This document shows positions 1 to 6,342 of a DNA stretch of 10,987 nt, in pieces. The DNA is from Clostridia bacterium. Lineage in GTDB: Bacteria > Bacillota > Clostridia > Christensenellales > UBA1242. The DNA is taken from contig CAAFWB010000066.1 of assembly GCA_900766395.1 (NCBI GenBank), forward strand, positions 1 through 10,987, read 5' to 3'. The notes beneath the pieces were generated by a model. That model saw only the letters and a program-made list of their open reading frames with translations. It did no database searches and was not told the DNA's origin. Numbering within the stretch: position 1 is the stretch's first letter; every line of letters begins with the position of its first letter. The translations under genes and the position numbers were made by a program.

Positions 1-1
1 C

Positions 2-592
2 ACGAATCGCTGCTTGCTTCTCGACTTTCCGCCATTTGGAGAAAGCGAGGAACCGTATGAGGTTTGGAATAACGATACCTATGTCGCACTCTTGAGGCAC
101 ATTCTTGACGAATTAAAGATAAAAACTTGTGATATTATCGCCCATTCCTTTGGTGGAAGAGTTGCAATAAAATTTGCTAATCGTTATAATGAAAGTGTTA
201 ATAAAATTATACTTGTGGACAGCGCGGGTGTGAAGCCTCGATTTTCTTTGAAGAAATTTATTCGAATAAAACGATATAAACTTGCAAAAAGACTTGGGCT
301 CAAAACAAGAGATTATTCTTCACCTGACTACAAAAAGCTTTCTTCGCTTATGAAGAAAACATTTGTGAACATAATCAGTGAAGACCTTTCTCCCCTGCTA
401 AAAAGCATCACTTGCCCCACACTGATAATTTTTGGAAAAGACGACAAAGAAACGCCTCTCTATATGGCAAAAAAAATCAACAAAAAAATCAAAGACAGTG
501 CGCTTATTGTGTTTGAAAATTGCGGTCATTTTGCTTATCTTGAAGACTACTACCGCTTTGTCACAATCGCCAAATCATTTTTAAAAGGATAA
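2..592 (+). CDS. Alpha/beta hydrolase fold protein, 5' end cut by the window
   Basis: This is the C-terminal part of an alpha/beta hydrolase. The reading frame is open from base 2 and reads NRCLLLDFPPFGESEEP, the usual strand-turn of the fold, so a TTG at 14 is not a real start and the gene begins upstream. The nucleophile elbow is AHSFGG, with the serine codon at 146-148. Later come the acid-bearing FGKDD segment and the CGHF histidine near the C-terminus, so the Ser-Asp-His triad looks complete. The substrate cannot be told from sequence. The stop is 4 bases before the next start, and the AAAAGGA ribosome binding site for that gene lies inside this coding end, so it is co-transcribed with the MurF gene. 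By inference it could act on a cell-envelope or lipid-linked substrate, but that rests on context only. Confidence 0.88.
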   Translation, partial: TNRCLLLDFPPFGESEEPYEVWNNDTYVALLRHILDELKIKTCDIIAHSFGGRVAIKFANRYNESVNKIILVDSAGVKPRFSLKKFIRIKRYKLAKRLGLKTRDYSSPDYKKLSSLMKKTFVNIISEDLSPLLKSITCPTLIIFGKDDKETPLYMAKKINKKIKDSALIVFENCGHFAYLEDYYRFVTIAKSFLKG

Positions 593-596
593 ACCT

Positions 597-2231
597 ATGG
601 CAGAATTTTTTTCGGCAACAAATCCACATCTATATATCTCGATTGCTCTCACAATCCTCAACAGTGCCCTGCTTTGCTTCACGGGTTACAAGTTTCTTCA
701 AATCCTGCAACTTTCGGGATATAAAATATATGGTTATAACGCATGGTTAAGAAAAACACCCGGCAGATATTTTTCAAGAATATTCATGCTGTCATTCCTC
801 AGTTTTGCTTGCATGCTTGTTTTTATTTCTGTGGTTGACGGATTTGAACCGCAGCACTACGCTTCATATGCCGGCATTGTGTTTTACGCGTTGTTTTCTG
901 GCGTTTTTATAAAGCGAATGTATACTGCACCAAAAAAGACACCTCTCAAACAAACTCACCGCATGAACAGACTCATCACTTGCCTTGTTTTCGTCAATCT
1001 AATTGTTAATTTTGGGCTTTTGTGCGTTTCAAATGTTTATTTTCCTCATATTAGCTATATTATTATTGCAATCACACCAATTTTGCTTTCCATTCTTGTT
1101 CCAATTTGCCATTTCATCATGATCCCACTCGAAAAGTTGATTAATCTCAAATATCTCAAAGGCGCAAAAGCAAAGCTTGGCAAATTCCCAACCCTCATCA
1201 AAATTGGAATCACAGGAAGTTATGGGAAAACAAGCACAAAATATATCCTCAACACAATTCTCAGCGAAAAATATTCAGTTTGCATCAGCCCATATTCATT
1301 CAACACAACAATGGGACTAACAAAAGTTGTTCTTGACTACCTCAAACCAGACAACCAAATTCTTATCGCCGAAATGGGTGCAAGGCAAGTTGGCGACATC
1401 AAAGAACTTTGCGATCTCATTCACCCACAATATGCAATTCTCACCGCTGTTGCTCCTCAACACCTTGATACATTCGGCAGCATTGAAAACATCAAAAAAA
1501 CAAAAAATGAATTGATTGAAAGTCTTCCAGTCTATGGTCATGCTGTTTTTAATGCGGACAATGCGATCTGCAAAGAACTCGCACAACTCTGTGCCGTTTC
1601 TCACTCACTAACAAGCATTGAAGACCAAACTTGCGACGTGTATGCAAAAGACATCAAAACCACTTCTTCCGGCACGGAATTTATTGCAGTGGTTGACGGT
1701 GAAGAAATTGCTTGCAAAACCAAACTCATTGGACTTCATAATGTCACAAACATTCTCATGTGCATTGCAATGGCAAAAAAACTTGAACTAACAAATGCTC
1801 AAATTGCAAAAGGAATTTCAAAACTCAAACCTGTTGCTCACAGACTTGAACTAATCAACAGCAACGGAGTTAAAATTCTCGACAATTCATATAATTCAAG
1901 CCCAGAATCCTCTGTTCAATCGCTAAAAACACTTTCCCTCTTTTCTGGACGTAAAATTGTTGTCACACCAGGTCTTATTGAACTTGGAAACAAAGAGTTT
2001 GAGGAAAACAAAAAATTCGGTGAAAACATCGCCAAAACCGCCGACATTGCAATCGTTGTCAACGAAACGAACAAAGAAAGTATTGTTCAAGGACTGACAG
2101 AAGGCGGCATGAACCCTGAAAATATATTTACCGCTCCAACTCTTGACCACGCCCAAATCAAACTCAAAGAAATCTTGCAAAAAGGCGATGTTGTTTTGTT
2201 TGAAAACGACCTTCCCGACAACTACACCTAA
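597..2231 (+). CDS. murF: MurF-type Mur ligase with N-terminal membrane domain
   Basis: This is a 544-residue UDP-N-acetylmuramoyl-tripeptide--D-alanyl-D-alanine ligase-like protein. Residues 1-180 hold about five hydrophobic segments (near 11-37, 61-82, 89-106, 126-147 and 151-177). The ATP-dependent Mur ligase follows from residue 200. Visible ligase motifs are the P-loop GITGSYGKTS (204-213), EMGA (259-262), the APQHLDTFGS segment (286-295) with the downstream lysine region, the central-domain HNVTN (381-385) and the C-terminal-domain LDNSYNSSP (428-436). Family MurF joins D-Ala-D-Ala to UDP-MurNAc-tripeptide at the cytoplasmic face. Soluble MurF is about 450 residues, so the extra length is the membrane part. 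The start is ATG at 597, 4 bases after the hydrolase stop, with AAAAGGA about 8 bases upstream. A Ddl gene follows on the same strand. It may be a paralogue beside a soluble MurF elsewhere; the exact acceptor is inferred. Confidence 0.88.
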   Translation: MAEFFSATNPHLYISIALTILNSALLCFTGYKFLQILQLSGYKIYGYNAWLRKTPGRYFSRIFMLSFLSFACMLVFISVVDGFEPQHYASYAGIVFYALFSGVFIKRMYTAPKKTPLKQTHRMNRLITCLVFVNLIVNFGLLCVSNVYFPHISYIIIAITPILLSILVPICHFIMIPLEKLINLKYLKGAKAKLGKFPTLIKIGITGSYGKTSTKYILNTILSEKYSVCISPYSFNTTMGLTKVVLDYLKPDNQILIAEMGARQVGDIKELCDLIHPQYAILTAVAPQHLDTFGSIENIKKTKNELIESLPVYGHAVFNADNAICKELAQLCAVSHSLTSIEDQTCDVYAKDIKTTSSGTEFIAVVDGEEIACKTKLIGLHNVTNILMCIAMAKKLELTNAQIAKGISKLKPVAHRLELINSNGVKILDNSYNSSPESSVQSLKTLSLFSGRKIVVTPGLIELGNKEFEENKKFGENIAKTADIAIVVNETNKESIVQGLTEGGMNPENIFTAPTLDHAQIKLKEILQKGDVVLFENDLPDNYT

Positions 2232-2279
2232 AACTAGACGCACATCGAGCGAACATTAACAACCAATCAAACTAAACAA

Positions 2280-2310
2280 GAGTTGAGGCATTCTTTGCCT
2301 TAACTCTTCT
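2280..2310 (+). terminator. Hairpin after murF, probable intrinsic terminator
   Basis: GAGTTGAGGCA (2280-2290) pairs with TGCCTTAACTC (2296-2306), 11 pairs with one G-U, followed by TTCTTATTT. It lies 49 bases after the murF stop and forms the first hairpin of the dispersed repeat described at 2280-2584. The T-tract is interrupted, so termination may be partial. Confidence 0.6.
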
Positions 2311-2584
2311 TATTTGCCAAATTGCATAAACAACAAAAATTATGTCAAGTGTTCGAGTGCAACCGCACTCAAATGCATTTCACTTTTGACAAATATTTTG
2401 TTTCATGCAACACAAAAAACAAAAAGACAAAAGAAAAGGTTTTGAGCCAAAACTTTTCAAAATCCTTTTGTCTATTGTTTTTTGTTGACCTCTTGCCCCG
2501 CTCCGCCAAGGGTGGTTTTGAGGGGTGTGGGGAAAATCCAAATTCCCCACGCTTTTTGGTTCTTTTTCGCAACCGAAAAAGAAC
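2280..2584 (+). repeat. Dispersed multi-hairpin intergenic repeat, copy A
   Basis: Between murF and ddl lies one copy of an element that recurs at 3858-4078 in the same orientation. It holds, in order: a terminator-like hairpin (2280-2306); a copy-specific stem-loop (GAGTGC 2355-2360 with GCACTC 2365-2370, inside an outer TGTCAAGTG/CACTTTTGACA pairing); a 107-base core (2405-2511) that differs from the other copy at about five positions with no gaps; a hairpin GTGGGGAA/TTCCCCAC (2526-2549); and a final hairpin GTTCTTTTTCG/CGAAAAAGAAC (2559-2569 with 2574-2584, loop CAAC). The final stem is extended by GCTTTTTG and CAAAAGC outside it. The core includes GGTTTTGA opposed by TCAAAATCC and the GC-rich CCTTGCCCCGCTCCGCCAAGG region. 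Open frames across it look like shadows. No transposase is present. Confidence 0.8.
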
Positions 2585-2625
2585 ATCAAAAGCACATATT
2601 TTTTTGCATTTTCATAAAAAACACT

Positions 2626-3783
2626 ATGAAAAAAAATTTATTTGTATTTTTCGGCGGAAAAAGTGCCGAGCATGACATTTCAATCATAACAGCAATTCAA
2701 ACGCTTGGTGTGATTGACAGAAAAAAATATAACATATACCCTGCTTACATCGACAAAAAAGGTTTGTTTTACACCGGCGAAAAACTTTTCGACCTCAACT
2801 CATATGTAGATTTCTCACCAAATCAAAAAGGCATTTCACGCTTTGTTATCCTTGACGGAGAAAAGAAAGCGGCAATTTTGAGGGGAACAAAAATCAAAAG
2901 TGTCATCGCCATTGATTTTGCACTCCTTTGCTGCCATGGTGCGGGCGGCGAAGACGGAAGCTTGCAAGGACTCTTTGAAATGAGCGACATACCCTACTCC
3001 TCATGCGGAGTTTGTTCGTCTGCTGTTTGCATGAACAAAAAAGTCATGAAAGACATATTTTTGAGCCATAAAATTCCAATTGTAAAGCATTTTTCTCTCA
3101 CAAGAGGAGAATTTGAAGAAGACGAAGAATCAACTTATGAACGCGCCAAAGAACTTGGCTATCCGCTCATCATAAAACCTGCTGGCAGTGGAAGTTCCAT
3201 CGGCATTTCAAAATGTCACGACCCAAGCGAACTCGAAGAATCACTAAATTTGGCATTCAATTTTGACAAAGTTGTCGTTGTTGAAAAAAGCATTGAAAAT
3301 CTCATGGAAATCAACTGCGCGGTCCTCAAAGTCGGTTCAAAAATAATAATTAGTTCACTTGAAGAACCAAAAACAAAATCTGATATACTCACGTTTTCAG
3401 ACAAATATCTTTCGTCACCTCAAAAGGGCGAAAAAAAGGTGCTCACAGAGAATGACATAAAACTAAAAAAATCACAAAAAGAACTCATTAGAGCACTCGC
3501 CAAGGAAAGTTTTGTTGCGTGCGATTGTGACGGAGTTGTCCGAATTGACTTTATGGTCGACCGCGACACTCAAAAGATTTATGTAAACGAAATAAATACA
3601 ATCCCTGGTTCAATGGCGAACTATTTGTTTGACAAAATGAGTTTTTCCGAACTTGTTGACAACCTCGTGGCGTCCGCAATAACAAAAAATAATGAAAAGC
3701 ACAAAAACGCTTATCACTATTCATCTCCTGCAATATTAAGTTATCTCAACTCCGGCACAAAACAGAGAAGAAAACTAAAATAA
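2626..3783 (+). CDS. ddl: D-alanine--D-alanine ligase (Ddl family)
   Basis: This is a 385-residue ATP-grasp ligase that joins two D-alanines for peptidoglycan precursors. N-terminal FFGGKSAEHDIS (8-19) carries the Glu15 equivalent. HGAGGEDGSLQG (104-115), the ATP-binding KPAGSGSSIG (184-193), RIDF (306-309, Asp308) and NEINTIPGS (321-329, Glu322/Asn324, metal ligands) complete the family signature. The omega-loop region reads DILTFSDKYLSS and lacks the usual FYDYxxKY tyrosine, so it resembles a divergent clostridial branch with NEINTIPGS rather than E. coli DdlB. ATG 2626 is chosen because MKKNLFVFFGGKSAEHD is the normal N-terminus; the frame stays open upstream to 2482 but only through repeat DNA. 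No clear Shine-Dalgarno precedes the start, which is unusual here. It probably works with the upstream MurF-type ligase. The C-terminus is a basic tail. Confidence 0.92.
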   Translation: MKKNLFVFFGGKSAEHDISIITAIQTLGVIDRKKYNIYPAYIDKKGLFYTGEKLFDLNSYVDFSPNQKGISRFVILDGEKKAAILRGTKIKSVIAIDFALLCCHGAGGEDGSLQGLFEMSDIPYSSCGVCSSAVCMNKKVMKDIFLSHKIPIVKHFSLTRGEFEEDEESTYERAKELGYPLIIKPAGSGSSIGISKCHDPSELEESLNLAFNFDKVVVVEKSIENLMEINCAVLKVGSKIIISSLEEPKTKSDILTFSDKYLSSPQKGEKKVLTENDIKLKKSQKELIRALAKESFVACDCDGVVRIDFMVDRDTQKIYVNEINTIPGSMANYLFDKMSFSELVDNLVASAITKNNEKHKNAYHYSSPAILSYLNSGTKQRRKLK

Positions 3784-3857
3784 TAAACAGCACTCAATAG
3801 TCACAAAAATGAAAAAATGCCACGTGCAAGATTTTGAATTTTCACTCTGATTTTTTA

Positions 3858-3892
3858 AAGAGTTAAGGAATTCTTTGCCTTAACTCTTCTTA
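3858..3892 (+). terminator. Terminator-like hairpin after ddl
   Basis: AAGAGTTAAGG (3858-3868) pairs perfectly with CCTTAACTCTT (3878-3888), 11 pairs with a 9-base loop, followed by CTTATT. It lies 74 bases after the ddl stop and is the first hairpin of repeat copy B, so the repeat appears to supply the terminator for ddl. Confidence 0.6.
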
Positions 3893-4078
3893 TTAGCGAA
3901 ATTGTATGAAACACAAAAAACAAAAAGACAAAAGAAAAGGTTTTGAGCCAAAACTTCTCAAAACCCTTTTGTCTATTGCTTTTTGTTGACCCCTTGCCCC
4001 GCTCCGCCAAGGCGCCGGGGGTTGGGGCTTGCGTCGCCCCAAAGGTTTTTACGTTCTTTTTTGACTCCAAAAAAGAAC
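3858..4078 (+). repeat. Dispersed multi-hairpin intergenic repeat, copy B
   Basis: This second copy fills the space between the convergent ddl and rimI genes. Its core (3906-4012) matches 2405-2511 of copy A with about five substitutions and no gaps. Outside the core the primary sequence differs but the folding is kept: copy B has TTGGGGC/GCCCCAA (about 4022-4042) where copy A has GTGGGGAA/TTCCCCAC. Its last hairpin is GTTCTTTTTTG/CAAAAAAGAAC (4053-4063 with 4068-4078, loop ACTC), where copy A has a CG step. In the core, GGTTTTGA pairs perfectly with TCAAAACC here. Copy B lacks the extra stem-loop found at 2343-2391 in copy A. Confidence 0.8.
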
Positions 4079-4086
4079 AACCATAA

Positions 4087-4521
4087 TCAAATAAATGTTT
4101 TTTGAAATATCAAAGCATCATTTCCATTCTTATAATAGTTTTTTCGAACCGAAATCTGAGAAAAACCAAACTTTTCGTAAAATGAAATTGCACTTTTGTT
4201 GTCAGAAGCAACTTCAAGTGTTGCTTTTTCTTTGAGCGAAAATTTTGCATAGTCGAGAACTCTTTTCATCAGCATTGTGCCAATCCCACGCCCGCGAAGT
4301 TCTTGGTCGACAACAATTTCCAAAATATCAAAATCGTATGGAGTTTCTTCAATCAACACAAACCCCAAAACTTTGTCGTCATTTTTTGCGACATAGCAGA
4401 GCACATTTTCCAGCCTCAATGAATGTTCCAGTTGCTCATATGTCCAAGCCCCGTTTTTCTCGCTTGAAAGAATGCCAAAAACTGAGCCAACATCATCCCA
4501 ACAAAACTCACTTATTTGCAT
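4087..4521 (-). CDS. rimI: RimI-type ribosomal-protein-alanine N-acetyltransferase
   Basis: This is a 144-residue GNAT acetyltransferase. The acetyl-CoA-binding motif A is VVDQELRGRGIGTMLMKR (70-87), and the C-terminal family motif DNKSAISFYEKFGF (107-120) is present. RimI-type enzymes acetylate protein N-termini, classically ribosomal protein bS18. The start is ATG at 4521, which has GGAGAAG about 5 bases upstream. A longer frame to 4584 would add 21 basic residues inside tsaB and has no support. The gene overlaps the tsaB end by 14 bases, consistent with translational coupling. The order tsaE-tsaB-rimI is a common bacterial arrangement and supports the assignment. The usual LEVR arginine is alanine here (LEVAS, 102-106), so substrate preference may differ. 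The following repeat (4053-4078) can form a hairpin in the transcript but has no T-run on this strand. Confidence 0.85.
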   Translation of the reverse strand: MQISEFCWDDVGSVFGILSSEKNGAWTYEQLEHSLRLENVLCYVAKNDDKVLGFVLIEETPYDFDILEIVVDQELRGRGIGTMLMKRVLDYAKFSLKEKATLEVASDNKSAISFYEKFGFSQISVRKNYYKNGNDALIFQKTFI

Positions 4522-5167
4522 TTTTCTTCTCCAATTCAACTTCCGCTTGACTCTTGCGAAGATAAAGCGGTGAAATTTCAGCACATGACACAGTTTTCCC
4601 AGCCAAAAGTTTTCTGTTCAAAACATTTTCATAAGCCGCTTGCGTGAGTTCAACGGATTTCAACGCAAACTTGTCTTTGTCGTCTTCGTGACAAACATAT
4701 TCACATGAATTCTGTTTGATAAATTCAGCCATTTCCGCAAGACTCATGCAAGTTGGTTCGACCAAAACTTCGCCATATCGTCCAAGTTTTGAAACAAACA
4801 CAAAGCCACCAAGCCCATCAAGCACAACAACAACCTCATCCGCTTCTTTTTGGTTCAAAAAATATTGTTCGGCAATCACTTCAAAAGAATTGAATGCAAC
4901 ACAAGGCAAATCTCTCGAAAAGCCAAAACCTTTCACGAGTGCCACACCAATGCGAATGCCAGTGAAAGACCCTGGCCCAACACAAACGCCAAGCACATCA
5001 ACATCTTTGACGCCCAAATTTGCCCTTTTAAGCACTTTTTCGACTTCTGGCAACACGTGTTCAGAGTGCTTGCAATTTGCGTCAACTCGCTCAAATTCCA
5101 CCTTCTTGCCCACTGCCATAATCTCTGCTGAACGAAAACAAGTGTTTAAACATAAAATATTTTTCAT
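4508..5167 (-). CDS. tsaB: TsaB, t6A biosynthesis scaffold protein
   Basis: This is a 219-residue protein of the TsaD/TsaB ASKHA-fold family, acting in the complex that transfers threonylcarbamoyl to A37 of ANN-decoding tRNAs. The diagnostic motif GPGSFTGIRIGVALVKG lies at 64-80, preceded by HSEHVLPEVEKVL (34-46). TsaB has no full catalytic site and serves as partner of TsaD, which is not in this window. The ATG at 5165-5167 overlaps the tsaE stop as ATGA, and GAGGAAG about 7 bases upstream, inside tsaE, is its ribosome binding site. Length is normal for the family (about 220-235 residues). The C-terminus ends in a charged, lysine-rich tail whose last codons contain the rimI start. Confidence 0.93.
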   Translation of the reverse strand: MKNILCLNTCFRSAEIMAVGKKVEFERVDANCKHSEHVLPEVEKVLKRANLGVKDVDVLGVCVGPGSFTGIRIGVALVKGFGFSRDLPCVAFNSFEVIAEQYFLNQKEADEVVVVLDGLGGFVFVSKLGRYGEVLVEPTCMSLAEMAEFIKQNSCEYVCHEDDKDKFALKSVELTQAAYENVLNRKLLAGKTVSCAEISPLYLRKSQAEVELEKKNANK

Positions 5168-5595
5168 TTCACGACTTCCTCAAAAACAATTCTTCGTTTG
5201 TCGTCATCAATCTTCTCAAATGTAATTTGATAATATTGTTTTGGCAACACACTTGGTGCTTTTTCCACCCACTCAACAATGGTTAGTCCGTCAGTGCTTG
5301 GAAAATAGTCCTCAAACCCAAGTTCAACAAGTTCGCTCTCATCTTCAATGCGGTAAAAATCAAAATGATATAGCCTTTTTTCTTCCCCCGCATATTCGTT
5401 GAGAATTGTAAAAGTTGGCGAAGTCACATTGTCCATGATTCCAAGACCTCGAGCAACGCCTTTCGTAAAAGTCGTCTTCCCTGCCCCCAAATCTCCAACA
5501 AGAGAAATCACAGAGCCGACTCCAACTGCACGAGCAACGCTTTTGCCAAATTCAATCGTATCATTTGCCGAATTAGTTATTAGTTCAATTTTCAT
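5164..5595 (-). CDS. tsaE: TsaE, t6A biosynthesis ATPase
   Basis: This is a 143-residue P-loop ATPase that drives turnover of the TsaB-TsaD-TsaE complex in t6A formation. The Walker A motif is GDLGAGKTT (34-42). TSPTFTILNEY follows, then the family-typical LYHFDFYRI and the Walker-B-like LTIVEW segment. Length and start fit the family (MKIELITNSANDT). It is the first gene of the tsaE-tsaB-rimI unit and overlaps tsaB by 4 bases. No Shine-Dalgarno sits before the ATG; instead a consensus -10 box ends 6 bases upstream of it, so the mRNA is predicted to start at or next to the start codon. Confidence 0.94.
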   Translation of the reverse strand: MKIELITNSANDTIEFGKSVARAVGVGSVISLVGDLGAGKTTFTKGVARGLGIMDNVTSPTFTILNEYAGEEKRLYHFDFYRIEDESELVELGFEDYFPSTDGLTIVEWVEKAPSVLPKQYYQITFEKIDDDKRRIVFEEVVK

Positions 5596-5601
5596 GCCCT
5601 A

Positions 5602-5629
5602 ATTATATATCAAACAAAAAATATGTCAA
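5602..5629 (-). promoter_or_regulatory. tsaE operon promoter, predicted leaderless
   Basis: On the minus strand TTGACA (5629-5624) and TATAAT (5607-5602) are both perfect consensus and separated by 16 bases. Only six bases (TAGGGC) separate the -10 box from the ATG of tsaE at 5595, so transcription would begin at about the A of the start codon. Confidence 0.8.
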
Positions 5630-5642
5630 AGTGATTGGGTGG

Positions 5643-6194
5643 TTATTTTTTCTTTCTTTTGAGGTTCAGTGGTCGAATAAACTTGTCGTAAATCACAATC
5701 GCCAAGACAGAAATCACGCCACTCACCGCAAACCCAACACACACATCAGACAAATAGTGCTGCCCCAAAAACATACGCGAAAACATTGTCGCAAGGACAT
5801 AAACTCCGCACAAAACGCAAAGCGAAATTTTGAGCGGTTTGTTTTTTATTGTTCGAATGATAAAATAGCACAAAAACACCGCAATCACAACAGCATTTGC
5901 TGTGTGACCACTCGGCATTGAATATCCGTTCGCTTCAAGCAAATTCGCAACAGTTTCACTTTCCACCCAAGGTCGCGGACGCTGAACAATAACTTTGACA
6001 ATGTTCACCACCGCCGACACAAGCCCACTTGTCACAACAAAAGTGAGTGCGTATCGAAACCTCGCAAAAAGCAGCAAAGTAATCAAAATAAAAACAAATC
6101 CAATCCAACTCGAAAGATATGACACAAAAGTTGTCATAAAAAGCACGAAATTTGAACTTATACTTTGAATTGCTTCAATAATTTCAATTTCCAT
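5643..6194 (-). CDS. PAP2-family membrane phosphatase
   Basis: This is a 183-residue integral membrane protein of the PAP2/PgpB superfamily. All three signature motifs are intact: K-x6-RP (K67, R74, P75), PSGH (94-97) and SR-x5-H-x3-D (S139, R140, H146, D150). About five hydrophobic segments surround them, and the C-terminus is basic (LKRKKK). Members dephosphorylate undecaprenyl pyrophosphate, phosphatidic acid or phosphatidylglycerol phosphate; the peptidoglycan genes in the window make the first plausible, but this is inference. ATG 6194 is preferred over a TTG at 6212, because the intervening bases form the -10 region of the promoter. The gene ends 47 bases before tsaE on the same strand with no hairpin between, so read-through into tsaE is possible. 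Confidence 0.9.
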   Translation of the reverse strand: MEIEIIEAIQSISSNFVLFMTTFVSYLSSWIGFVFILITLLLFARFRYALTFVVTSGLVSAVVNIVKVIVQRPRPWVESETVANLLEANGYSMPSGHTANAVVIAVFLCYFIIRTIKNKPLKISLCVLCGVYVLATMFSRMFLGQHYLSDVCVGFAVSGVISVLAIVIYDKFIRPLNLKRKKK

Positions 6195-6200
6195 AAGTTT

Positions 6201-6228
6201 AGTATAACCCAAAATTCGACAAAGTCAA
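6201..6228 (-). promoter_or_regulatory. PAP2 gene promoter, predicted leaderless
   Basis: TTGACT (6228-6223) and TATACT (6206-6201) on the minus strand are each one base off consensus, with a 16-base spacer. The -10 box ends six bases before the ATG at 6194. This is the same geometry as the tsaE promoter, and no Shine-Dalgarno is present. Confidence 0.7.
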
Positions 6229-6294
6229 AAATGTTTGTTGATATATCACAATTAACAAGCCAGATTTTAATTCAAAAATTTTTGGCACAAAATG

Positions 6295-6338
6295 TTGAAT
6301 TAAGCGTTTCCCCCCATATATGATTTTCACATAGGAGG
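6295..6338 (+). promoter_or_regulatory. Candidate promoter and strong RBS for the fibre-like gene
   Basis: TTGAAT (6295-6300) and TATGAT (6319-6324) form a possible promoter with an 18-base spacer; TATATG at 6317 would give 16. A perfect AGGAGG at 6333-6338 lies only 4 bases before the ATG at 6343. The promoter call is tentative, while the ribosome binding site is clear. The 6195-6342 gap between divergent genes otherwise holds only the PAP2 promoter. Confidence 0.5.
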
Positions 6339-6342
6339 AAAA

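Noticed and set aside
2482..2625. N-terminal extension of Ddl by 48 residues
   Set aside because: It reads through repeat copy A, matches no Ddl feature, and the family N-terminus starts at ATG 2626.
2369..4070. Two similar minus-strand frames (2369-2572 and 3855-4070) encoding related short basic proteins
   Set aside because: The similarity is explained by the shared 107-base repeat core; differences follow RNA pairing rather than codons, and no ribosome binding site is seen.
4522..4584. Longer RimI start at 4584
   Set aside because: It would add 21 basic residues inside tsaB; ATG 4521 has a good GGAGAAG site and a normal GNAT start.
6195..6212. TTG start of the PAP2 gene at 6212
   Set aside because: These bases contain the -10 box; ATG 6194 gives a normal N-terminus.
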